In this document: one piece after another, positions 33,093 through 38,602 of the stretch
How positions within the stretch are numbered: position 1 is the first letter of the stretch
Layout of the letters: each line of letters opens with the position of its first letter
NCBI GenBank assembly: GCA_036741235.1
Contig: DAINSQ010000024.1
Span: 1-38,602, forward strand
Direction: 5' to 3'
DNA: 38,602 bases
Origin: JABWBR01 sp036741235
GTDB taxonomy: Bacteria > Bacteroidota > Bacteroidia > Chitinophagales > Saprospiraceae
Made by a program: the position numbers and the translations under genes
Notes under the pieces: generated by a model
The model's database searches: none
Seen by the model: only the letters and a program-made list of their open reading frames with translations
What the model was told of the DNA's origin: nothing

Positions 33093-34480
33093 TCTTCTTT
33101 TTTCTTTTTTCTTCTGGTCTTGAAAATCTCCACGACTTCTTTTTCCGACAGGAACTCGTATTCCAGGAAATTGTGCGATACAAATCGCTTGATATCCTGG
33201 TAATCTCTGCCGCGTTTATCGGTATAGCGGAGCAGCAACTTTTGCACATAACCCATTGAGAGATCTTCCATAGCCTGGTTGAAATGCTGATTGAGGAAGA
33301 TCTGCTGATAAATGGCAAACACCTTTGATATTTCGAAAAAATCGTTGTAGGCGGTTTCTTCGAGATTATTGATAAAACGCGAGAAATAGTGGAAGATCGT
33401 TTGGCGAACGCACTCATTGATCAGTGAGAGCCCTTGGTGGTGGGTGTAGAATTGTTTGACGGCCTCCTGCGTATCGGGGTGTACATAGCCGTTTTTGTGC
33501 ACCACATCCATCAGTGTGAAATACTCCGTAATATCGTCCTTGATTTTGGTATCGAACAAATCGGAAAGGCGCAGGTCGGCCTGCGGCGAATAGTCTATAT
33601 CGGTGCGTTTGTGCAATTCGAGAATAAAGGCCAGGAACTTGTCGCTGAACTCCGGCGTATTTTTGCGGATAGCATTGAGGTGTTTGGCCACCAGCACCTT
33701 GTCTTCCTTTTCCAATTCAAAAAAGGCGGCAAACAGCGTCGTAATCTGGAGGTGTTCCACCGAGCCCTGCAACTGGCTGTTGGCGATAAAATCCTTGAGC
33801 GGCTGGAACAGCGTGGAATTATCGCCGTTGCGGTTGATACGGCTAATGATAAACGTTTTGAGTTGACCGAACATGACAGTCAGTTCCGGCATCGTCGTCG
33901 GAAACTCGGCAGTCAGGAAGTTGTCGTGAACGAACTGTTTTTTATAGCGGTTATACCCGGCCAGTCGCTCGTTGGCCTGGCGGTATTTTTCCAGCTTTTG
34001 GCTTTGCAGAAAATAGCGGATGCGTTTATTGGGAATGCTGTTGATCAGGTTAGTGATCCAGATATCGCTGCTGAGCGCAAAGCCGATTTGGATAGACTGG
34101 CCGATGCGTTTTTTAAGAATATCGAAATTGGCGGAATTGCAGATAGCAAGTAGTACTTCCTTGAAGTGGTCTTGCGGGCGCGTGTACTTGCACTGGTCGT
34201 CGATTTCGCCGCGCAGCACCGAATGTCCCAGCAGTTTGGGCAAGTATAGACCTTCAAAAGCGGGGTCGAGCAACACGAGCTCAAAGGTAATCAGCTGCAG
34301 CGGGTGGTGTTCGGCCACTTCTTCGTAGAGCGCTGCGATATGGGGTTCGTATTTTTCTTTGAGCTGCATATAAAAGGATTCCTCCTCTTCTTCGAGGTAT
34401 TGTTGCAACTCCTCCGACTCCTGGATGCCGGCGGCCAGCGTCTCCAGTTGCTCGATGTATTCCGGATTTAATTCGTACAT
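33089..34480 (-). CDS. Orphan 463-aa helical protein
   Basis: A large soluble protein with no signal peptide or membrane helix. It is rich in Glu, Leu, Phe and Lys and appears all-alpha, with an acidic start (QYLEEEEESFYMQLKEKY) and a basic end (KTRRKKKKED). No catalytic motif or known domain is recognised. Its reading frame is solid over 1.4 kb, and codon use resembles its neighbours. Its stop overlaps that of the convergent HU-CCDC81/SPOR gene. It lies 163 bp downstream of rpsP on the same strand, behind a hairpin. A lineage-restricted protein is inferred. Confidence 0.75.
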   Translation of the reverse strand: MYELNPEYIEQLETLAAGIQESEELQQYLEEEEESFYMQLKEKYEPHIAALYEEVAEHHPLQLITFELVLLDPAFEGLYLPKLLGHSVLRGEIDDQCKYTRPQDHFKEVLLAICNSANFDILKKRIGQSIQIGFALSSDIWITNLINSIPNKRIRYFLQSQKLEKYRQANERLAGYNRYKKQFVHDNFLTAEFPTTMPELTVMFGQLKTFIISRINRNGDNSTLFQPLKDFIANSQLQGSVEHLQITTLFAAFFELEKEDKVLVAKHLNAIRKNTPEFSDKFLAFILELHKRTDIDYSPQADLRLSDLFDTKIKDDITEYFTLMDVVHKNGYVHPDTQEAVKQFYTHHQGLSLINECVRQTIFHYFSRFINNLEETAYNDFFEISKVFAIYQQIFLNQHFNQAMEDLSMGYVQKLLLRYTDKRGRDYQDIKRFVSHNFLEYEFLSEKEVVEIFKTRRKKKKED

Positions 34481-34501
34481 AGGATGGCCTTTTTAAACGT
34501 A

Positions 34502-34535
34502 AACCTGATAGTGCAACTCAAGGCACTACCAGGTT
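34502..34535 (-). terminator. Hairpin between rpsP and orphan gene
   Basis: AACCTG-A-TAGTGC pairs with GCACTA-C-CAGGTT: twelve pairs and one mismatch around an 8-nt loop. On the minus strand it is followed by TTTACGTTT, a poor U-run. It may terminate rpsP transcripts partially or act in the leader of the 463-aa gene, which starts 21 bp later. Confidence 0.5.
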
Positions 34536-34643
34536 CACTAAAGTATTATGGTAATAATAAAAGTATAGCCTGAAACAGATAGGGCAAATATACAATTTTT
34601 AAAATACCAACTGTAAATATTTGCCTGCTAACCGTCGGAGCGC

Positions 34644-35258
34644 TTATGCTTCTTCGCCGGCGTTTTCTGCTGGAGTTTCTTCTGCGGCTGGAGCCTCGGT
34701 TGCTTCTGCTTCGACAGCGGGGGCTTCGGCGGTTTCCGTTTCTACGGCGGCTACGGCCTCTTCCTGGGCTGCTTCAGCGGCTTCAACAGCGGCTTCTACG
34801 GTTTCTTCTACTACGGCCTCCTGCGGTTTAACCTTGGGAGCGGCTGTCATACCTACGCCGGCGACGCGGGCGTGGAATTGGCGCTGTTCTTCTTCGGTTT
34901 TAGCGGCGCGCGCAGCGATTTTTGATTCCTTGCTCTCTACCCACTGGCGGTATTTTTCGTCGGCCTGCTCAGCGGTAAGCGCGCCTTTTTGCACGCCCAG
35001 CATAAGGTGCTTGCGGTACATTACGCCTTTGAAGCGCAGGATGGCGCGCACCGTGTCGGTGGGTTGTGCGCCTTTGATCAACCAGTCGAACGCTTTGTCG
35101 CGGTCGATTTCAATTGTTGCCGGACGCGTCAGCGGGTTGTAAGTGCCGATTTTTTCAATGAAACGGCCTTCGCGGCCCGAGCGGGAATCCGCAATCACGA
35201 TGTGATAAAACGGGCGCTTTTTGCGGCCCTTGCGTTGTAATCTGATTTTGACAGGCAT
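34644..35258 (-). CDS. rpsP: 30S ribosomal protein S16 with long acidic tail
   Basis: A 204-aa protein. The first 85 residues are a normal S16 (VKIRLQRKGRKKRPFYHIV, then RFIEKIGTYNP and KGAQPTDTVRAIL). A helical charged region (to about 135) is followed by a low-complexity Ala/Glu/Val/Pro tail of about 70 residues. S16 is usually 80-90 aa; tails like this are known in Bacteroidota. The tail is encoded by repetitive GCN/GAR codons and is presumably flexible on the ribosome surface. A strong promoter and a structured leader lie upstream. Confidence 0.95.
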   Translation of the reverse strand: MPVKIRLQRKGRKKRPFYHIVIADSRSGREGRFIEKIGTYNPLTRPATIEIDRDKAFDWLIKGAQPTDTVRAILRFKGVMYRKHLMLGVQKGALTAEQADEKYRQWVESKESKIAARAAKTEEEQRQFHARVAGVGMTAAPKVKPQEAVVEETVEAAVEAAEAAQEEAVAAVETETAEAPAVEAEATEAPAAEETPAENAGEEA

Positions 35259-35287
35259 TGCCTAAAAGGTTTTTTTATTCAACCATT

Positions 35288-35316
35288 CCCGCTTACCTTG
35301 CCGAGCAAGCAGCGGG
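35288..35316 (-). promoter_or_regulatory. Structured leader of rpsP
   Basis: A nested hairpin: outer stem CCCGCT / AGCGGG and inner stem GCTTGC / GCAAG(G) around a short loop, with a 2-nt bulge. It lies inside the 70-nt leader between the promoter and the rpsP start. Autoregulation by the ribosomal protein is a possibility, not shown. Confidence 0.45.
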
Positions 35317-35334
35317 CTTTTTTCAAACAGTGGG

Positions 35335-35365
35335 CAAAGATAGGTATTTTCACAATAGCCGACAA
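35335..35365 (-). promoter_or_regulatory. rpsP promoter
   Basis: On the minus strand TTG (35363-35365), a 20-bp spacer and TATCTTTG (35335-35342): one of the best Bacteroidota -33/-7 matches in the window, as expected for a ribosomal protein gene. Confidence 0.8.
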
Positions 35366-35455
35366 CCTATGTTGGTTTTTTTGTTGATTTTTCTGTTCTC
35401 TGATGTGCTGATGCAAAACCGACAATAGTCCTGATAAACCCATAATCCTGGTAAT

Positions 35456-36349
35456 CTACTGATACCCAAACTGCCGCAGGGTATAGTCATCATTGCGCCA
35501 GTTTTCTTTCACCTTGACGTGTAACTCCAGGAAGACCTTGCGGTCGAGGAAAATTTCAATGGCTTTGCGCGATTCCATGCCCAGTTTTTTCATTGCCGAA
35601 CCGTTTTTGCCGATGAGAATGGGCTTCTGGGTTTTTCTGTTTACAAAAATTATGGCGCTGATGCGCGCCAGCGGCTCTCCACTGCTGGTAGTGGTATCTT
35701 TAAAATCTTCAATGGCCACTTCGCAGGAATAGGGAATCTCCTGTTCATATAAAGTCAATAGTTTTTCGCGAATAATTTCGGCAACAAAAAATCGCTCGGG
35801 GCGGTCGGTGAGCTGGTCTTTGGGGTAGTACTCGGGCCCTTCGGGCAGGTATTGCAATATGCGACTCAACAGTATATCGGTATTGATGCGTTGCAGCGCG
35901 CAGATGGAGACCGTTTCCTTAAAAGGCACGCGCTCCTGCCACCAGCCAGCAAGGAACTCCAATTCCTGGGGCGTTGTCAGGTCAATTTTATTGATAACCA
36001 AAAATAAGGGCGCTTCAATTTCGCGGAGCCTGTCAAATAAGGGATCGTCAGTGGAATAACGCTCGGCAGGCTCGGTGACAAACAGCATAATGTCGGCATC
36101 TTCAAAGGTAGAAGACACGTAACGGTTCATCGCTTCGTGCATTTTGTAGGCCGGATTTTCTACATAACCGGGCGTATCGGAAAAAACGATCTGGTAATCG
36201 TCGTGGCTTAAAATGCCGATGAGCCGGTGGCGCGTAGTCTGCGGCTTATTGGTGATAATAGACATGCGCTCGCCCACCAGTGCGTTGAGCAGTGTGGATT
36301 TCCCTACGTTGGGCTTCCCAATGATATTGACGAATCCTGATCGATGCAT
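35456..36349 (-). CDS. era: GTPase Era
   Basis: A 297-aa essential GTPase for 16S rRNA maturation and 30S assembly. G1 is GKPNVGKS (11-18), the switch region contains NKPQTTRHR, G3 is DTPGY (58-62) and G4 is NKID (near 120). The C-terminal KH RNA-binding domain (about 205-290) contains VNRKTQKPILIGKNGSAMKKLG. Length is standard. It lies upstream of rpsP on the same strand but with a 197-bp gap containing the rpsP promoter. Confidence 0.97.
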   Translation of the reverse strand: MHRSGFVNIIGKPNVGKSTLLNALVGERMSIITNKPQTTRHRLIGILSHDDYQIVFSDTPGYVENPAYKMHEAMNRYVSSTFEDADIMLFVTEPAERYSTDDPLFDRLREIEAPLFLVINKIDLTTPQELEFLAGWWQERVPFKETVSICALQRINTDILLSRILQYLPEGPEYYPKDQLTDRPERFFVAEIIREKLLTLYEQEIPYSCEVAIEDFKDTTTSSGEPLARISAIIFVNRKTQKPILIGKNGSAMKKLGMESRKAIEIFLDRKVFLELHVKVKENWRNDDYTLRQFGYQ

Positions 36350-36527
36350 TTCTCTGTTTTCTGTTCGTTTATAGGTTTATTGGATTATGGGTTTACGCAC
36401 GGTTGCAAAGTAGCCCGCGGGGATGCTCGTTTCGACTCCGCTCAACGACCGGCACAGATCGCACAAATCGCAAGGTCGCACAGTCGCCCTCCCGCGCAAA
36501 GATTCAAGATCGCACCGTCGAATCTCT
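36350..36527. repeat. Intergenic TCGCA-word region
   Basis: This gap upstream of era starts with TTCTCTGTTTTCTGTTCGTTTATAGG-type sequence that recurs inverted near 38150-38176. It then shows loosely repeated TCGCA words spaced 8-9 bp apart (36458-36490); similar TCGCAAAG words reappear at 36684-36697. Short frames exist on both strands but none looks coding. Confidence 0.55.
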
Positions 36528-36658
36528 GCGCTCCGTAGCGATGCGGTTTTATACCCATCGCGGAGGAGCATTCCTGGTAGCCGAGGCTGGCTTTGATAAC
36601 CCGGGTATACCGGGGATGCTCCATATCGCAGGGTATAAAACCCTACGCTATGGAGCGC
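36528..36658. repeat. Long imperfect palindrome, MITE- or REP-like
   Basis: Two arms of about 44 bp (36528-36571 and 36616-36658) are inverted copies with a few mismatches; both contain GGTTTTATACCC or its complement and end in GCGCTCC and GAGCAT. The 44-bp centre has smaller hairpins (CCCGG / CCGGG). There is no transposase and no clear flanking target duplication. Spurious frames cross it on both strands. It resembles non-autonomous palindromic repeats; other copies would have to lie outside this window. Confidence 0.7.
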
Positions 36659-36697
36659 TGGGGCTACATTGGTTTGCATAATCGCAAAGTCGCAAAG

Positions 36698-37282
36698 CTA
36701 TCCCGGCAATCGCCGCATCTCACCCCGTACCAGGGCATCCACCAGTCGAAAAACGGTTTGGGGCGTATGGGGGCGCCAGTTGAATTCATTGAAGCGCTCG
36801 CCGAAATTGACATAATATTGCAGGCGGTTGTCTTCCATCTCTTCTTCCACGTGGGCCAGGGTATTGACCAGGCAAATCCAGCCGTCTTCGTCTTTCACGT
36901 CGTCGTACCATTCCTCGTAATAGCAATCGTCGGAAGCGTGGAAATTCAGTACATTATCGCAGAGCAAAATGAATTTGTTGATGCCCTGATCGACCATGCG
37001 ATCGATTACCTCGCGTTTGAGGTACATCACGTCGTTGTAAAGGCAATCGTTCCACTCGCCAATTAATTCTATGATGGCATAGCCTTCGTCGTATTCGGCA
37101 AAAAGTACTTTCAGATACAGCGTAGCCGAACCAAACTCGTCCCATTGAGGGTGAATATAGTAATTGTAGACCTTATTGGAAAAATAGAACTCGCTGTACT
37201 CTCTGCCATAGAATGGCGACAGCTTGTCATCCGCGGCTATGTATTGGTCGCGCCACTGAAAATAAGGTTCGATATCGTGCAT
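36698..37282 (-). CDS. Conserved-looking hypothetical protein
   Basis: A 194-aa soluble, acidic, Tyr/Trp-rich protein with no signal peptide or membrane helix. The frame is open to 37378, but a good promoter lies at 37315-37343, so the ATG at 37282 is chosen. The sequence contains a run of aromatic and acidic residues (REYSEFYFSNKVYNYY) and an internal ELIGEWNDCLYND segment. I do not recognise a domain. It is divergently transcribed from the NadR-like kinase with interleaved promoters. Confidence 0.72.
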   Translation of the reverse strand: MHDIEPYFQWRDQYIAADDKLSPFYGREYSEFYFSNKVYNYYIHPQWDEFGSATLYLKVLFAEYDEGYAIIELIGEWNDCLYNDVMYLKREVIDRMVDQGINKFILLCDNVLNFHASDDCYYEEWYDDVKDEDGWICLVNTLAHVEEEMEDNRLQYYVNFGERFNEFNWRPHTPQTVFRLVDALVRGEMRRLPG

Positions 37283-37304
37283 GACACCTTCGGCAATTGC
37301 CGCG

Positions 37305-37335
37305 TTTTGAATCCCAAAAATACGGGTTATTTTTG
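37305..37335 (+). promoter_or_regulatory. Promoter of NadR-like kinase gene
   Basis: TTTTG at 37305-37309, an 18-bp spacer and TATTTTTG at 37328-37335. The start codon is 31 bp downstream. It supports the ATG at 37367 over the longer open frame from 37145 and overlaps the divergent promoter. Confidence 0.7.
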
Positions 37336-37343
37336 TCAAACAA
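37315..37343 (-). promoter_or_regulatory. Promoter of the 194-aa hypothetical gene
   Basis: On the minus strand TTG (37341-37343), an 18-bp spacer and TATTTTTG (37315-37322). The -7 boxes of the two divergent genes lie only 5 bp apart, so two polymerases cannot bind at once. Confidence 0.65.
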
Positions 37344-37366
37344 CACAAAAAACAGCCGCCTGGTTT

Positions 37367-37903
37367 ATGACTCGCCAATATCCCTTTCGCATCGCCGTAA
37401 CAGGTCCGGAATCAACAGGCAAAAGTACCCTTGCTCGCGACCTGGCGCGACGGCTGGGCGCGCTTTGGGTGCCCGAGTTCGCGCGGTATTACCTCGGCGA
37501 ATTGACCCGACCATATGAAGAATCCGACCTGCTGGATATCCTGCACGGACAATTGCGCTGGGAACAAAACTACAGCCGCCTCGCCGGGCCATTTCTATTT
37601 TGCGATACCGATCCGCTGGTGATCAAAATATGGAGCCAATACAAATACGGCCGATGCCACCCCCTTATTGAATCAACCTGCCAAACGCACCGCTATGATC
37701 TGCACCTGCTGTGTAAACCCGACCTGCCCTGGACCTTCGACCCCCTGCGAGAAAACCCGGATTTAAATGAAAGAATGGAAATTTATAATTTATATAAAAA
37801 TGAATTACAAATACTTAATACTCCTTATGTGGAAATTGACGGCGAGGTCCTTCAGCGTAAGGCAACTGCCTTGTCGGCAATTTTTAGTCAAATGCGGCCA
37901 TAG
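37367..37903 (+). CDS. NadR-like P-loop kinase
   Basis: A 178-aa protein similar to the C-terminal ribosylnicotinamide kinase domain of NadR (AAA_28/NadR-like family). The P-loop is GPESTGKST near residues 13-21, followed by VPEFARYYL and later FCDTDPLVIKIW, the usual family motifs. It probably phosphorylates nicotinamide riboside or a related nucleoside, trapping it after PnuC-type uptake. It lacks the DNA-binding and adenylyltransferase parts of full NadR. It ends 48 bp before a TPP riboswitch, so a link to thiamine salvage is conceivable but not shown. Confidence 0.85.
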   Translation: MTRQYPFRIAVTGPESTGKSTLARDLARRLGALWVPEFARYYLGELTRPYEESDLLDILHGQLRWEQNYSRLAGPFLFCDTDPLVIKIWSQYKYGRCHPLIESTCQTHRYDLHLLCKPDLPWTFDPLRENPDLNERMEIYNLYKNELQILNTPYVEIDGEVLQRKATALSAIFSQMRP

Positions 37904-37950
37904 TTGCGTATAGTATCGTATCGCTACGTATCTTTGCAGCATATAACTCA

Positions 37951-38062
37951 ATGGGGTGTCTGTGTAACCCGGTCAAGTCCGGGCCGCAGTCTGAGATTAT
38001 ACCCTTTGTTCCTCCATTCAGGCGGAACAGGAACCTGCCCGGGTAATGCCGGGAAGGGAAAT
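37951..38062 (+). promoter_or_regulatory. TPP riboswitch (thi box)
   Basis: The conserved thi-box core is clear: GGGGTGTC, a P2 arm closing at GCAG, CTGAGATTATACCC at 37991-38004, then GAACCTG at 38031, a CCCGG-GTAATG-CCGGG stem and a final GGGAAGGGA. These are the residues that bind the pyrimidine and pyrophosphate parts of thiamine diphosphate. It precedes a TonB-dependent receptor gene, an arrangement known in Bacteroidota for predicted thiamine uptake. No simple terminator-type expression platform is visible; a large inverted repeat follows. Confidence 0.92.
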
Positions 38063-38078
38063 GATGCCGTAAGGGGTA

Positions 38079-38207
38079 GGTTATAAGTTGTAGGTTGTAG
38101 GTTGTAGGTTGTCCGTTTATAGGTTTATGAATAAGAGACTATAAACCGATAAACCCATAAACAAAGAAAACAGAGAACCTACAACCTACAACCTACAACA
38201 TACAACC
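38079..38207 (+). repeat. Giant inverted repeat in riboswitch leader
   Basis: Outer arms 38079-38110 and 38176-38207 (32 bp, built from a 7-bp unit GTAGGTT repeated) pair with about 2-3 mismatches. Inner arms 38115-38128 and 38149-38162 (14 bp, GTTTATAGGTTTAT type) pair with one mismatch. The whole would fold as a hairpin of about 130 nt between the riboswitch and the receptor start codon. No U-run follows. Confidence 0.8.
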
Positions 38208-38255
38208 ATTCCACCCCATGAATGGTGAATTCGTTCACTTTTTAATGCACAAAAC

Positions 38256-38602
38256 ATGCGCAGATTGGGTTTTGGAATGGTATTTCCTTTTCTTTTTTTT
38301 GGACAACTACTTTTCGCACAAATTTCCCTCACCGGTATTGTCGCCGACGAAAACGGGGCGCCGCTTGCAGGCGCCAATGTATGGGTGCTGGATACGCGTA
38401 TCGGCGCTGTGACCGACGAACGGGGGCGGTTCAGACTGGCTAACCTGTATCCTGGAATTTATACCTTACAAGCTTCTTATATTGGTTATGAAAATGCGCA
38501 GCAGCTCGTTGATGTTCTGAAAAGCGGTCAACCGGAGGAGGTCCGTTTTGCCCTCGTATCCCGCGCTATCCGCATCGACAACCTGGTGGTGACGGCCACA
38601 AG
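38256..38602 (+). CDS. TonB-dependent receptor, predicted thiamine transporter (partial)
   Basis: The first 115 codons of a gene that runs off the window. A signal peptide (ending LLFAQ at about residue 20) is followed by a carboxypeptidase-regulatory-like domain (SLTGIVADENGAPLAGANV, then TDERGRFRLANLYPG) and the start of the TonB box/plug region, DNLVVTAT. This is the usual N terminus of Bacteroidota TonB-dependent receptors. The upstream TPP riboswitch predicts thiamine or a derivative as substrate. An ATG at 38218 opens another frame of only 64 codons and is rejected. Confidence 0.88.
   Translation, partial: MRRLGFGMVFPFLFFGQLLFAQISLTGIVADENGAPLAGANVWVLDTRIGAVTDERGRFRLANLYPGIYTLQASYIGYENAQQLVDVLKSGQPEEVRFALVSRAIRIDNLVVTAT

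Noticed and set aside
33434..34153. 239-codon open frame on the plus strand
   Set aside because: It is antisense to the 463-aa gene and shows no domain or promoter. The minus-strand frame is twice as long and has normal codon use.
34621..35142. Ala/Ser-rich 173-codon plus-strand frame
   Set aside because: It is the complement of the repetitive Ala/Glu tail of S16, so its low complexity is a by-product.
36377..36681. Short frames on both strands across the era upstream gap
   Set aside because: They read through the palindromic element and repeated words; composition is atypical and no start signals are present.
37145..37366. 74-residue N-terminal extension of the NadR-like kinase
   Set aside because: It overlaps the divergent gene and both promoters; the P-loop fold begins after the ATG at 37367.
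38218..38412. 64-codon frame after the TPP leader
   Set aside because: A different frame starting at 38256 gives a signal peptide and a receptor N terminus and stays open to the window edge.

Overview
The window comes from a member of the Bacteroidota, most likely of the Saprospiria (Lewinella/Haliscomenobacter-like); the genus is inferred. Four proteins combine a signal peptide with a C-terminal type IX secretion (T9SS) sorting-like domain. Many genes are preceded by the Bacteroidota-type promoter (-33 TTG/TTTG, about 18-20 bp spacer, -7 TAnnTTTG). Other markers are a fused E1 alpha/beta 2-oxoacid dehydrogenase, a HU-CCDC81/SPOR cell-division protein, bacillithiol deacetylase BshB1, and an S16 protein with a long Ala/Glu tail. 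GC content is near 50 percent. Intergenic regions are unusually rich in short tandem 'word' repeats.

Layout. 1-3103: a decamer repeat, then two tandem secreted M43-type metalloproteases. 3112-7275: ribA, a DUF192 protein, an OmpA-family protein and an arginase-fold protein that has lost its metal ligands. 7484-11539 (minus): penicillin acylase, small membrane proteins and a polyprenol-phosphate mannosyltransferase-like enzyme. 11540-12077: a gene-free stretch with a candidate 70-nt small RNA. 12078-18390: a DUF1573 protein, the E1 fusion, an FKBP isomerase, a GH16 protein, a small membrane protein and trmD. 18407-24610 (minus): a tightly packed cluster of recR, a glycosyltransferase fusion, deoxynucleoside kinase, type II NADH dehydrogenase and a T9SS beta-propeller protein. 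24821-27278: a 2-oxoacid dehydrogenase E2 gene interrupted by one in-frame TAG, then a CoA-binding protein and bshB1. 27279-28558: rplS, tandem repeats and a candidate small ORF/RNA. 28559-34480: rpe, hemL, a T9SS protein, the HU-CCDC81/SPOR gene and an orphan 463-aa gene. 34644-37903: rpsP, era, a palindromic repeat, a hypothetical gene and a NadR-like kinase. 37951-38602: a TPP riboswitch, a giant inverted repeat and the start of a TonB-dependent receptor, a predicted thiamine uptake locus that runs off the window.

Most genes are housekeeping: translation (rplS, rpsP, trmD, era), cofactors (ribA, hemL, bshB1, thiamine uptake), central carbon (E1, E2, rpe), respiration (ndh) and repair (recR). 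The items most worth a second look are the amber codon that splits E2, the arginase-fold pseudoenzyme, the candidate small ORF/RNA at 28303-28460 and the 70-nt RNA at 11924-11993, the large inverted repeat in the leader of the TPP-controlled receptor gene, the interleaved divergent promoters at 37305-37343, and the palindromic element at 36528-36658. No CRISPR array, insertion sequence, prophage, tRNA or rRNA was found.
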